64,000 bases of DNA from Liolophura sinensis (taxonomy: Eukaryota; Mollusca; Polyplacophora; Chitonida; Chitonidae). The position numbers and the translations under genes are program-made. The notes under the pieces are model-generated. The model ran no database searches, was not told the DNA's origin, and saw only the letters and a program-made list of their open reading frames with translations. The first letter of the stretch is position 1. Every line of letters begins with the position of its first letter. The DNA lies in the NCBI RefSeq assembly GCF_032854445.1, contig NC_088301.1:49223116-49287115 (forward strand). Reading direction: 5' to 3'. This document shows positions 12,869 through 25,643 of this stretch, piece by piece.

Positions 12869-15800
12869 TTTAAAAATATTTGTACACGTAATATTTATCG
12901 AGCTGTAGTCGCGTTGTTAGAGATACTGCTTTTCCACTTTCCCTTTGCGCGTGGCAACAGCCCTGATAGACAAGGAGTGGGAATCTTTCATCTTTTGGAT
13001 AAAGCTCCTGCTAACACTGGGCAAGTCATCAGTCCATCTATACAAATAGTTCATATCACCAAATATTGTTATAAACTTATATCATAACTGTATAATTTAT
13101 GTACTAAAATAACATACATTTGCACACATAATTAAGCACGATTATTGTCCCCTAGTAAATCGTTTCTGCAATCGTCTGCTGAATAAGAGCGAATCATTGT
13201 CCCCGTGCATGGGGTCTGCTATGACGTCATTCGTCCACCATCAGCAAAGCCTCTCCGTGTGTGTCGTAACTTTTAAAGGACACCCACACATGGATACGGC
13301 CTTCATATTACATGTCCATCATCTACTGTTAAGGCCTCATCTTCCATCAGACTTTTTCTTATGTAAACCTATAACAACAACAACACCATCGAGATGTTTT
13401 CACAAGAAGATGGTGGGGGTATCGTAGACAAAACCTCGGCACATATTGCCAATGAGATGTCCATTCGCCAAAACTCTGAAGCATCTGGTAAGTTCAATAA
13501 CTTTGTCTATTTTCCCCTTCAGGAGAAGCAGTCCTGCGCCCAAGCATTTGTGAATGGGAAATTTTCATTCCGTTAATTTTTGTTCGGGATTTGTAATTTG
13601 TGGTTATGCATTTAATCTCTGTCATATTATGAATGTCAGAGCTCAGTTGTTAGGGAAAAGTTTCACAAATTAAAAAAAGCCAGCACACCATTAAAAACGT
13701 TTTATGCTAATTTTAGCTTTAATTGCTAGCGATAGAAGGATATGGATGTTGCTGAAAAGATGCATTACTTCTCGTTCAGGTGTCGAAAAACAACAACATC
13801 AGCGTGATAAAAGGTTAAAGCGGATTTTGTGTTGACTCTAACTGGTTAAAAAGATAAACAAGGACACGATCCGCTCACGAATATTTGTGAGGAAACACAC
13901 ATTTTTTTCCGACCACGTGTCCGCAAGTTCTAACACCAGCACGGACAAGATTATTTGTTTTTGTTTCATTCTGCATTTACAAACATAACACATGCTTCAT
14001 CATTTAAGCTTTTTTCTAACAAGCACTCACACCGTAAATATATTTAAAACCATAATTTTTTATATGTCTCCAAAACATTACAGGTTTATTGAATATAAAA
14101 GCTACGTCATTCAGCTACAAATCACAAGCAAGGAGTGTATGGAAATTCATGGGAAAAAATCCACTTATTTGAACACACTTGGGATTTTTTTTTGAAATGA
14201 GCTCAGGTAAGCAATATTTCAGAATTCTTCGTCATATAGTTAACTTACATTTATATTATAGCATATGTACATGGCAAAATATTACATGAACAGTATGAAA
14301 CTATACTTCAGTTTTTACAACTGGTCACCCGTTGGGTAAAAATAAACAATTTCTTCTCATGTTTATACACGTCTACAAAATATGTGGCATTATGTTAATA
14401 ATCAGATAGCACTGTTTATGTGAGGATATATACATATACCAAACTCACTTGTTGTGGAAATAATGTCGAACATAAAAGCATTTTGCAAAAAACAAAAATA
14501 CGACACAACACTACACCTACAATGTAAATAGTCCGTAGTGTAATAAAAAATTCAATTAGACAGAGAGGAACTATTTTTGACGATAGAAATAATACAAATA
14601 GTATGTTTCATTTACTAAAAATACACGTCGCGAGTAAAAAAAAAAAACAAAGATTGTTCGTTAAAAGACCCTATAAACAAGATTCAACCAGAACTGTTAG
14701 GCTTTGATGCCTTCTTAACTTTAAACGTGTTGCCGCCAACTGTATCTATACTAGGCCTTTACTTCATGTAGTCGAGGCAGGATGTTGCTCACTGAACATG
14801 GGGTTACCGGTCATTCCTTCACGTTTATTTTGACATAATGACATATTATAGGTGAGATGCCAGTATATTTCAGTGCTTTTGGAAAGGTATTTAAGGTTAA
14901 TATGCTCAGCAAGAGAGGTTCATTAAGGTTTTCTCCCTTTCGGTTATGTCAAGGTATAAATATATTAAAAAATATCATAGTTCAGCTGTTCACACAACGC
15001 GGCTGGTCACATATTACAGCTGTTTAACTTATGGCCCTTCATTATACCAACAATCGTGAAAATTCAATCTTCTCTCTTAAAAATTGCCAAACCAAGTAGA
15101 AAATGAGCTGTCAGTGGGGAACAGCATTTGCTTTTTAACGGCTTTTCTGGATGAAATCTCTTCCTACTGATATCTGACATTGAAACACACAGATAAAATG
15201 TTCACTATTACGATTCACTAAATGAAATACCGAAGTGCAAGCTTTTCCTGCATGTCTATATATGTGAACTGGGCCACCGGGTATTTTGGAGATTATATGT
15301 TATTAAAAAAGTTTTTCATCAAATGCAAAACTTATTACTTCCTTGTTTAGACAGTACACCTGAGTTGCACGCACCATGTTTTCACCTGTTTTACTGCCTT
15401 CTTTTCCTCGAGGATGCAGCGCAACGATATTAGCACCAGCCGCAATCGCACCGATGTATGTTTGCTATTGAGTGCACGCTGTTTGTCATTGGGGAACACT
15501 GGACAACAGCATCGTTCCCGAAAGCCTGAAAAGATGTTAATACGTCACGATTCTACAAGTAATGGAGTTGAAGTCAGTGACTTTACGAAAGTAGTTTTGT
15601 TTAGATTTTAATTAACGTATTCCAGAAGAATAAAACAATACTGCTTTTGAATAGCATGTTTATTCTAACGAAAAAGCCATATAAAAATTGAAGCCTATAA
15701 AATGCCATTGCATATTCTCGGGGTAGGACATTCTGCCAAGATATTCCGTAAAGTAAAATTTATTGTTATAACACTCAGTCCATATCAAGAAATTACTTTT

Positions 15801-17500
15801 TTAAGTAGGATAGATATAGTATTGCACATGCATTCTTACACTCTAAAGACGTGCACGGATGTGACAAAGTGTTTGGTTAACTTTAGTATGCATATTTTTC
15901 TTGACATTTGTATTAAATAAGTATCGTGAAAAAAGACGTAGTATGTTCACTTGTCATTTTGGCCTCTGAACCATCCATTCTGTCTTTTGATGCAACTTAA
16001 CATGATATAAACGCACATTACATTTTTTATATATAAAAAGCAGACCACAAACCGCTAAAACTTAGACGTTATTATAAATATTACCACAAACGTGACCTGA
16101 CGTATTACTGAGGGCTGTTTCAGCACGATGAAGCGTGCATTGTGAGCGCTGACCAGTCAAGCAATGGGCGTATTCCAGCTATACTGTGTAAATGGGCATA
16201 TTGATAACCTAATGTGTTCACACGTTTGATTAATGCATTAAAATACTCAAGTACAGTCTGATCGGTTGTCTACACCATTCAGTATCGTACGTGACGATGA
16301 ATCATTCCTTCAGGTGTCATGTGAAAGCCGGCATAGTGTGTACTTCTCAAAGTATTCAACACGAGACGCATTATACGTAACACGTGCTCTTGTTCTTCCA
16401 GTGAGTCAAGCTATTTTAATCGGAACAACCACCTTAAACGTCCATATAAAAATTGACGGTAACATTTAATACACAACGATGGTGGTGCGCCTCATGAAAT
16501 CCATGGTTTTATATTTAGCAGTTTACAGTCACATGAAATACATGTGGTTGGAACCTCAGGTTGGAACTATTGGCGCTATTGTTCTGTTAAAAGTTAAGTG
16601 AACATATTTATTGAATTAGCATCCATGTCACAGCTCATTTTATTATTGCTGTGTAAATTTTGTTATCAACGTTTTCATTTTGAAAGGGATATCATCTAAA
16701 TCTATCTAAATAAACGATACATCAATTGAATGTAAATGGAAAATATGATTCTGTAATGGTATTCTATTCATCTATTCATCACTTTTCTAACTAGCAGAAT
16801 ATTGTTATAGGTGAGGAAGCCTTTCAATTCAGCATATATATATATGTATGTTTGATTCCAATAACCTTAACGAACATTATGTCCCAATTCAGTTAACACT
16901 GGAATTGTGCTCAATTTTTCTTGGCTAAAGTAATCTAAGATGCCGTTGGCTGAAATCTGCATGTTTTATTCGTCCGTTTTAAGGGTCTGCAATAAAGACT
17001 GGGAAACAAGGGCAAGGTGTTTTTTCCCGTCAATATGCCGCAAAATTGACACATGGACAAAGGCAACTACGCGCTTTGTCCATCGCTCTTTGTCTTTTCG
17101 TTTAAAGGAGATTAGAAGCAGTGAATACTTTCAGTGTAATTAAATTCGTTCAGTCTAGAGAAAAAGTTTAGTTGTTAAGGCGCAGAGAATGACGAAAAGA
17201 CACAGCCATCAAAGGTACACGATAGCTCATGTGATAACTAGATGTACATACAGCCTCAGCCTCTTGTACGCTGATATGTATAACGACAACGTAGGCTTAT
17301 ACTAACCGTAATTATCTGCATCGTCCAATGTATAATCTCTTCCTAATAAATTGTTACGTTTGCATGTCATCTACAAGCCGTTTCAAATCCGATTGTATCA
17401 GCGGGTCTGATGTTTCAGTAATCTGTTGGCTTATAAGAAATTACATTTATTAACATTAACATTTATTAGACACCACATGCCGTCATTCCTGAGGCATTCC

Positions 17501-17545
17501 TGAGTGAGTGAGTGCTTGGGGTTTAACGTCGTACTGAGACATAGA
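17501..17545 (+). repeat. R3 molluscan repeat, 5' fragment
   Basis: Repeated gagt followed by 'gcttggggtttaacgtcgt' is the start of a repeat I associate with bivalves. The next part of the same repeat appears at 36372-36607. Confidence 0.6.
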
Positions 17546-18186
17546 AAGTCACACAAAAAACCAATGACACAACAGTTAGTTACCCTGGTATTTACATGTA
17601 TAGACTGTATAGCATCTTGTCTTAATATTTCAACATACAACTGTATATTAAAGTGACTACAGAAGATTATTTAAGAAGGTTCTCAACATCCAACTTAACA
17701 CTGTTGGGCTATGTAAGGAAAATGAAAGTTATATACTATACTCGGAGCCTGAAATGATCGTATCACCTCAGTAGATGACTCAGTGAAAGATTTCTAACTT
17801 TATCAGATGATTTTACTGTCATATGACAAAGAAGATGATATCTCTTGAAACAAAGTTATCTCAAATGAACCAAAGTCATGTGTTTTTTTTAAATCGACAG
17901 TAAATTATATTTTTTAAATTTCTGTAGACCAATAAATTAAGGCTTGAAATGAGGTTAACATCAGCTCACATTGATTCCACTCTGAACAACAATCAACGCA
18001 TGTAAATGACGTCAATAGGTGACGTACAAAGACATTCCCTATATCCTTCAGCTCACTTCGTCGAACTGGAAAAAAAAACACATGAATGACAAACGACTTC
18101 TTACTTGTTTACTTTTTAAGCGGAACGAACTGACACGGTTTGTTTGTTCTTTCCTCATTTGTAAATACCTCAATATTTTGCCTGTG

Positions 18187-18242
18187 TTAATTATGCTTTG
18201 TATAAAACACAAATTTATAGGTTTTATACAAAGCATAATTAA
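18187..18242. repeat. Perfect 22-bp inverted repeat with 12-nt loop
   Basis: Arm 18187-18208 (starting ttaattatgctttg, ending tataaaac) is exactly complementary to 18221-18242. The spacer is AT-rich. The open frames read on both strands here are a by-product of the palindrome. Confidence 0.6.
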
Positions 18243-18852
18243 CCTAATTTTTAAACAAAAAATGTCAAAACGTCTTTAATGACTTTTACGATCGGCTATA
18301 AAAATTGTTATAATTGCATTACGGCTGCTCTGGCGAGATGACGTTTCTCGCGGGCGGCAGCGTGTTAAAGTACTCTATTTTTATTCAATTATTTATTTTT
18401 TTAAAGTCAACCCTTGAACAACTACCGTGTGTCTATAAGTAAATTCAATGGATATTGAGTGGAAATAACTTAAGGCGCTTTAAACTGACTCATTTTAAAA
18501 ATGAAATAGTGTCCACTTTGCACGTCGCTCTTAAAAACGATAGTGACCTTAATTCGTCGTAGCTATTCCCATGTGCAGAAATTTCACTAGCATGACTAAA
18601 CTCATTTGAGCAAGTGTGTCAAATCAGACAACACACATACACCGCTGTGAGACCCCGAGTACTACTACCCTCCGGGTCACTACTGACCCAGAGGTCTGGG
18701 TTAATTATGCTGATGTTTTAAAACCATTTTACTCGGTTGGCAAAATTGTAAAAGAAATATAACTATTTTCATTGACAGTGTTTAATGGTCTTTCATCTAA
18801 TATATTCTTCATTTTAGTCATGTCTTTGCCTTTGACTACGGCTTGAAGCAGC

Positions 18853-18914
18853 AATGAATAAATGAATGAATGACTAAATGAATGAATGAATGAATGAATA
18901 AATCAATCAATCAA
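18853..18914. repeat. Imperfect (GAAT)n microsatellite
   Basis: Runs of gaat/aatg tetranucleotides grade into 'caatcaatcaatcaa'. Confidence 0.9.
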
Positions 18915-19182
18915 CTACACCTGTTAATTTTCATTGATGAAATTACCTACTGTAACGAATAATGGATGAATACAGAAGACAGTGGATACAAAGGTAGGCC
19001 TAATTGGCAAAACTGATTCAAAACAATTGCCTTATGCTGTGGCGTAGGAAGCTGACGGTGGGCACGTATCCGGTGCTCCCGCACACTCAAAAGTTAACAT
19101 ATGTTATGCCCCAGCTTTACCCCCACCCCACCTCCTCCACAATCCATGTTTTGCTTTGCTCACTTAACACTTGTTAAATATG

Positions 19183-19300
19183 TTCGGTTTCCCTCGGTTT
19201 TCATCCCACCATAAAACTGGCAGCCGTCGTATAAGTGAAATATTCTTGAGTACTGCGTAAAACATCAATCGAATAAATAAATAAATAAATAAATAAATAA
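19183..19300 (+). repeat. R2 dispersed repeat with expanded tail
   Basis: The segment contains 'tttcatcccaccataaaact', 'gtgaaatattcttgagtact' and 'aacatcaatcgaat', then about seven AAAT units. Confidence 0.7.
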
Positions 19301-19520
19301 GAAATAAATTTGTTCAAATCAATGCAGTGCAAATTTTAAAGGTCATTTACTGTTATGTCGGAAAAATGGGAACTGGTATATCAAATTTCGTAATTTGCAA
19401 TATCGAGTAACTCGTACATGTAACCCCTCTTCAAACGATCTCATTCGCTTATGACGATGGTAGCAATTGAGTATAAGTTCCCAGTGCTATACTTAACGCA
19501 ACGTCTTAATTTCTTTGCAG

Positions 19521-19673
19521 AAGAAGTGTGGTTGTCTGTCCGTGAACTGTACAAGCATGACAGTTTACAGGAAAGACACGAGTTATCGTCCTTTCCTCCA
19601 ATACTGTCTGAAGAGATGCTTCCCACAAAAAGTTCCTCAAGAGAAAGCAGAGCCGTAACGCTTAATGACAACA
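19521..19673 (+). other. Possible orphan exon
   Basis: The segment is preceded by a pyrimidine-rich acceptor ending 'ttctttgcag' and followed by a donor 'acag|gtaaat', and it is open in two frames. One frame runs through without a stop. The other encodes a 45-residue basic tail with five cysteines (KKCGCLSVNC at its start, then YCLKRCFP) and stops with TAA at 19656-19658. I recognise neither product and found no partner exon, so this may be chance. Confidence 0.2.
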
Positions 19674-20454
19674 GGTAAATTGTACTACTTAACGCCCATG
19701 AGTGTTACGGACGAGGTCTCATGAACAGGGTCGTTATTCGCGATAGGTAATGCATCGCGCAACCATGTTCCTTTTGGAATAAGCTTCAAACCTGTTTTTT
19801 TTTTTTTGCTCAAACATGATGGTGTCCCAGTCATTTGAGAGCCTCATTCGCTTAGAACACTTCTTGCGTCTTTCCAGTAATATTAAAACTTGTTGACTAC
19901 GTCTCTTTGCATTAAAGGGGAAGAAAACTTTAAAAAAATGACATTATAGGCTGAAAAGAGCGCATTTTTTTTATCTGGCGTTGCCTGCTGCATATCGGCA
20001 GAGTCCATCGCGTCCTCCATTTTTAACACACTGTAATTTATGCTGGGGGTGTTTTGCCTCTCAGCCCACAAGAGCCGTTAAAACAGCCGGCTTGTTCGTG
20101 TAAACTCGGAACCTACGTCCAAGATTCCGGTTTCCCTATCGTCAAGCGGAAAACGAACTGTACTGTTCGCTACCTTCTGGGAAGAGGAGTTCTACCGGAA
20201 ATGTACGAAGCCTGTCCGATGGCAATTCTCCTAACAAAGAAGACATCAGGACTAGTTCGTAGACAAAATGGAGTCGCCCACAGCGGATTTTGAATTTATT
20301 TATAGTTGGTCAACTTGAGGTACATATTAGAATTTTTTTGCCATGCACCTGCGAGGAAATACATACTCTTTTAAATGATATTTGATTGATGTTTAAATTT
20401 TCTTCTCCTTTAATTTTTATTAATTTCATATTTATATACTTTCTTAGCTCCTCT

Positions 20455-20487
20455 GCGGTTGGCTGTGGGTTTCCCCCGGGCTCTTTA
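20455..20487 (+). repeat. R2 dispersed repeat, core fragment
   Basis: 'gtgggtttcccccgggctct' matches the middle of R2; the rest is missing. Confidence 0.5.
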
Positions 20488-20624
20488 CGTTAAGGCATCA
20501 ACTACCAATATATCAGTCAGTCAATCGAAGTGACAACGTTACCCATGCATGTACGAATTTGTTTTTATGTGAATATTAATTGTGATGACAACACTGCATT
20601 TTGAGGAATTCTAGAGCAGTTATC

Positions 20625-20795
20625 ACTGCATTTTTTAAACTAATTCTCCTTAAGCCATGGTGCTAGGGAGCGCGTAATTTTCTACCATTTATCCAGTTAT
20701 ATGAACAGTTAGAATAAAACCATAACTGAGGTAAACTGACAAGAGACCATATTTCACCTTTTGCGTGTGACCATTTGCCAACTATCACGGTCATC
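20625..20795 (+). repeat. R1 dispersed repeat, near-complete copy
   Basis: Blocks in order are 'taagccatggtgctaggg', 'atgaacagttagaataaaac', 'taactgaggtaaactgacaa', 'agaccatatttcacctttt' and 'gtgaccatttgccaactatc'. It shows that the 5' part seen inverted at 32684-32855 and the 3' part seen at 9560-9685 belong to one element. Confidence 0.7.
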
Positions 20796-21610
20796 CAATT
20801 AATGCAGATTTTCTCCACATAAATGAATTCCCGTATAATCTTCACATCACCTTTATGTCCTGTTGACAATTTCGAGTATTTAAAACTTTAATTGTTCCTT
20901 TAAATACTGTTCAGGTGGCCAGGTATAATGCGAGAAAGATTAGGTTTTACTACACTAAGATATCACACGATTGGCAGCATTATCCTTATTTTCGTACTGT
21001 ACATCTCTGAGTACATTCTAGTGCTGTCAATTTGCCCTATAGGATCATCGCTGTAGAATCTGTGAAATACCAGAAAAGTTCAATCCAACCGAAAGTACTG
21101 TCTGATGTTACTCAGGTCGATTTTTAAATGATCTCCACTAATTTGAGTTTTTCATGAACCATGAAAGACAGACAAAATGCACCGTCAGTCACATAATTAA
21201 CTTCACTGAAGGACAACACAACACCCGGCTAAAACATATTTCAATCGAAAGCAGGATACTAAAGCTTTCTATTAACTATCACACTTGATTATTTCAATGA
21301 GATTTCACCGAATAACGTGTAGAACAAAATGACAAAACTGCACAAATGGCTGGTGTCAGTAGAGGGAGCCATCTTGAGAATTTTATCCATTCAATTACGT
21401 TGCTATCAGATTGCGAGGCCTAAGCTGTGAGGTAGCCTGTGACTAAGCTGTGACATCACTCCATGAAGTGACATATGATAAGACAGAACTATTGCATAAC
21501 ACATCCTTTTTAAATTGTATACAACGACTTAGTGACGTGTAGGCGAAGAGCCATTTCACAAAATGTTGTTGGGCAGGTCTGTATCACTCACGGACCACCA
21601 CAGACGTAAA

Positions 21611-22028
21611 ATCAGTTGTAGTTGCAAGAATGTACCTCTCGCCTCTGCGAGTGGCGCGTAAGCGCCTCGAGAGTTACAATGTGCTACGGGTTCTAAAATA
21701 TCGATCTTCTGATTGAGGAGATTTGTCAGTAAATATCTTCAAAAATAGGCCACGCAGTCATCCCAAAGTTGCACAGAATATCGCTAGTGTAAACACGAAC
21801 TTACCGACACCAAAAAATCCCACTGACCAGCTCGTGCGTGTTTACGCGCAAACACGCACGAGCTGGTCAGTGGGATTTTTTGGCTGCGTGGCCTATTTTT
21901 GAAGATATTTATTGATAAATCTCCTCAATTAGAAGATCGATATTTTAGAACCCGTAACACATTGTAACTCTCGAGGCGCTTACGCGCCACCCGCAGAAGC
22001 GAGAGGTACAATATTGCAACTAAATCAG
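21611..22028. mobile_element. Long fold-back element with nested hairpin
   Basis: Arm 21611-21757 is the near-exact reverse complement of 21884-22028. Between them lie 52 nt of unpaired sequence on the left side and a perfect inner hairpin: 21810-21843 pairs with 21850-21883 (34 of 34 bp) around the 6-nt loop 'acgcgc'. The outer arms carry only scattered mismatches over about 145 bp. It encodes nothing apparent. It looks like a fold-back or MITE-type element, or the result of hairpin-mediated duplication. It lies about 850 bp upstream of the first visible exon of MCT copy 2. I saw no target-site duplication that fixes its ends. Confidence 0.7.
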
Positions 22029-22877
22029 ATAATTTACAAGCCGTGTAATATTCAACGATGGTATCACAAATTATGTCAGACAGTAGCATACCGTTTAGTC
22101 CCAAACGGCATCCATCTTCCCAAATACGTTTTTTGTCGTTCATTTTAGCGTTTGGTCAGCAATTTCTAAATAGCAAATGTCTGAGTTCGTGCAAAATTCA
22201 TTAGGGAAACCGAAGGTTTATGAGAATGAGAAGACGGCATCTCACTGGACAATGCTTAAACTGAACAATGATTAATTAGGATAGAATTTCTTTCTCAAAA
22301 TTTATTACAGCTGAAGATTTAGATTTTGGTCTTTCGCCTTTCTCGCACACAGGTGATGTTTTTTTTTCTGTTCTCGTTTATAAAATGCAACAAAATTATT
22401 GAAACGCCATGTTGAAGACGAGGTACTTTCACTGACGCCCGCGATAATGCCCAAGATAACTAGGTCAGCACATCTCTCATCTTAGGAGCTACCACAACAA
22501 AACTGAAGCATAAAATCCAGCGACACTCGGATGCACAGATCAGCCTCAGTGATACTTAAATTTAGTTCCATTTTTTTCATAATTGAGCACTGATCTATTT
22601 TTACAACAGTCCTATTGTAATTTTGTAAACATTTAACTGGAGTCAAAATCCCCAGCACAATCACTCCAGAGGCTTCGACCTGAACCAGGACTACTATGGC
22701 TGTGCATCTGCATCTGCAGCTAGGCTGTTGAAACATGGTCACTGGAGTTCCTGGTAAATAATATAGTAGGCCTGCTGTATCCAGTTCTCATTTTGGGCTT
22801 CATCTTCGAAGGTTTTGTTATGAAGTAAAATGGTCAACTAGACTGGAAATTTATCAATACTTATTGTATCTTTACAG

Positions 22878-25643
22878 TTGCTCTCCTCTGCGTGGTAAGG
22901 ACATCGTTCAATCTGGGAAAGCAGCCATTGAACTATTCTGCAGGCAAATTGTCACCGGAAAGGTAAAGAGAAAATGGTTGGTTCTTGTGGGTGCCTTCGT
23001 TTGCCAGGTCTTCAGTGCCGGTTTTGGAAACTCAGTTGGAGTGTTTTTTGTGGAATTCCTAGAGACGTTTCACACCGGCAGAGCAGTCGTGGGCTGGGCA
23101 ACATCCATATGTAGTGGGCTTGTATTTGGAGCTGGTAAGGTTTTACTATCTTCACCCATCGTTTTAGCAGAAGTGTCATATTCTTGCTAGACCCGTATGT
23201 TTTGTTGAATTCGCCTTGTCTTTAAACATAGAGGTCAGTTTAAGCATTCTTATTTCAACCTTGAGAACAAAACAAAGGTATCTGAGCAATATTAGATGAC
23301 AGATGTAAGAAATTAGTTAAAAACTCACATCATTGCATGCGTTGGTTAAAAGCACAGTATCAGGTGGAAACCTGTCATCTGATTGGAGGAAATGATTTTG
23401 GGTAAATTGGACAAATTTTGTGCAAAAACAGCATTATGTGAATGAGATCAATTCCAAATTACAGGTATGTTTGTTGGAATTCTGGTTCACGAATTTGGCC
23501 CTCGGTCGTCCACGGTAATGGGAGCCTTCTTATCCTTTGCTGGACTGCTGGCTTGTTCGTTGGCTCCAAATATTGCTGTGATTTTCATTACCTTCGGTAT
23601 TTTAACCGGTAAGTTTTGCCTTTGTATTATGTATTCGCACCCATTCTAAGATGCACAATTTAAGTTCACTGTAATACGTATGTATTTTTCGCACATTTCT
23701 AAGGACACTGGTATCACCGGTTTAGTTTCCCTGTTGTGGATGATTTAATTTGTACCTCGAGGTTACAGAGTATGAGTCACAATTCATTTTATGTTTCCTA
23801 AGGTTTTTGTAATATTTGCAGCACGTATCATTTAACAGTTGACTGATAATGGTGCACCCTTTCGGTCACAGTAAGTTTAGCTTTAGCTGTATAGTCTATT
23901 GTTCATTCGTTGCCTTTGCCCTGACGTCTTGTGGGCAAACTGGTAAAGTTTTACACTCAAAAAGAAATAATCTGTTAAATTTAACAGAAAGGCTGTAGTC
24001 TGAGTGATGGTAGAATTCTATTAGACTACGGAAAATTATGTTGAATATGTCTGAATATTGTGTTATAATAACAGAATACATTTTAGCATCACTCAGACTA
24101 CAGACTTTCTGTTAAAATCAGAAGATTAATTTTTTGAGTGTATTCTTGCACAGCAAGAAAACAATGGCCATTTCAGTTTTTGCGCGGGAAAGGATACCAC
24201 GTTATCTTGAAATTCACATGGCTTTTATATTTGTATTGCTTTTTCCTTTTTGTACAAAGGAACTGGATGCTGTCTCGTGTGTGTTGCCTCTTTCGTCGCT
24301 GTGGGACAGCACTTTGACAAAGGCCGTGGAGCGGCGTCATCCATAGCTGTGGCTGGGTCAGGAACAGGTGCTCTGATCTTCCCAATGATTCTTAGAACAA
24401 TCATTGACGAGTTTGGATGGAGAGGGACGATGATTATTCTGTCCGCCATGATGCTTCATACCATTCCGGCTGCGGTTCTTTTCACTTCACCAAGGAGCAA
24501 AAAAGCTGTTAAGCAAAAAGCAGAGCCTATGCAACTGAGGAGTGCTATGTGTGGTTCGAAACTGTGGAAAAATCCTGCATACGTGTGTTACATTATAATA
24601 TGCCCTATTATTGCTATCGGATATAAGTACACCTACATTGTTATAGTCGACTTAGGCATACTGAAAGGTTTCAGCAAAGATGACAGTACCATGCTGCTTG
24701 TGTATATTGGCTTAGCGTACACCGTATCCACTGTAGTGTTTGGCCTTGTCCTGAAAGTTTTCTGGTCGCACAGCGTTTTACTGTTTAACGCTTGCCTGGT
24801 TTTTATGAGTGCCATAATGTTTCTTTTCTCTGGGCTCACGTCGTATGGGGCGCTGCTTTTCGGCGCCTTGGCTTATGGTGCCGCGGTAGGTGGAATAAGT
24901 GGACTGTACGCTGTAGTGACGGTGGATTTACTTGGATTAGAGAGGTACTCTACGGGCCTTGGCATCGTCTGTACAGCTTACGGAATTGGTTATCTTCTGA
25001 GTGCTCCAATGGCAGGTGAGCTAAGATAACCTATAATTAGCAGAGACAAACTTCTCTTATAGAATACATGCATATAGCATCAAAATTACAACTACACACG
25101 TCTAACCGGCCACGCTCTACAAGAAGTCGCGTAATAATTGTACAAAGAATCCGTGATTTTCAAAGGAAATAATGTTTTAAAGCAAACACGCGTGCAACTA
25201 ATGTTACTTTACTTCATGACATTTACAATATCTACACGTGGGACTAGCAGTACATGTACATTTTACGTGGTCGTATAAAAAAAAAACAAGAAAATAAAAT
25301 TAAGATCCAAATACTGACAGACCCAATGATTTCCATTTTATAATAAGCAAATCACTAACTTGTAACGTGGTATCGCTTTGTAACTTAGTACTATAAGGGG
25401 AAACTGTCTCTACTGAAAGTCATACTTTTCACATACAGGTAAACAAATTTTGTGTAATTTTTCTTTGTCCAAGAAACCAAATCTTTTTTGTTTCTTATGT
25501 CCACAGGCCTCATCAACGATACCACTGGCAGCTACAACATTTCATTTTACGTTGCCGGAACATTGTGTCTTTGTGGTGCAGTGCCATTCGCAATTCTTTA
25601 CAAAATTGTGCAACGCAAAAGAAAGTGGAAAGTATCAACATGA
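22878..25643 (+). CDS. Monocarboxylate-transporter-like protein (SLC16/MFS), copy 2, 5' end not found
   Basis: Four exons join in phase: 22878-23134, 23465-23608, 24260-25015 and 25507-25643 (stop TGA 25641-25643), about 430 residues. All introns are GT-AG. Exon 1 encodes a basic segment (GKVKRKW) running into the first membrane span, then NSVGVFFVEF, close to the 'GVFF' region of MCT proteins. Exon 2 gives further spans ending FGILTG. Exon 3 holds FDKGRGAASSIAVAGSGTG, FGWRGTMIIL and most remaining spans. Exon 4 gives INDTTGSYNISFY and a basic tail. Exon 1 begins inside a codon and has no suitable ATG, so at least one upstream coding exon is missing. The classical PDGGWGW motif before span 1 is not seen. 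The gene is a tandem paralogue of 41-1308. Substrate unknown. Confidence 0.85.
23954..24140. mobile_element. MITE with ~60-bp terminal inverted repeats and TA duplication
   Basis: The element begins 'cactcaaaaa' and ends 'tttttgagtg'. The inverted similarity continues inward for about 60 bp (left 'cagaaaggctgtagtctgag', right its near-complement). TA flanks both sides (23952-23953 and 24141-24142), as expected for Tc1/mariner-class transposition. At 187 bp with no open frame it is non-autonomous. It lies in the intron 23609-24259 of MCT copy 2, clear of both splice sites. Confidence 0.75.

Larger units (their letters stand above)
1309..22877. other. Intergenic region between the two MCT-like genes
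   Basis: It begins with the 3' UTR of copy 1. I see no conserved coding exon in it. The longest open frames (about 115 codons at 3083-3430 minus and 7945-8295 plus) show no recognisable domain or codon pattern. The region holds dispersed repeats, simple repeats, hairpins and a fold-back element, each listed separately. Stretches 7240-9370, 9700-11340, 12880-17490 and 16000-17490 show only AT-rich unique-looking DNA to me. The missing 5' exon(s) of MCT copy 2 could lie in the last few kilobases, but none was identified. Confidence 0.6.

Noticed and set aside
22735..22752. ATG with a following GT donor as first exon of MCT copy 2
   Set aside because: The donor would leave one base of a codon, but the exon at 22878 needs two, so the frame would be broken.
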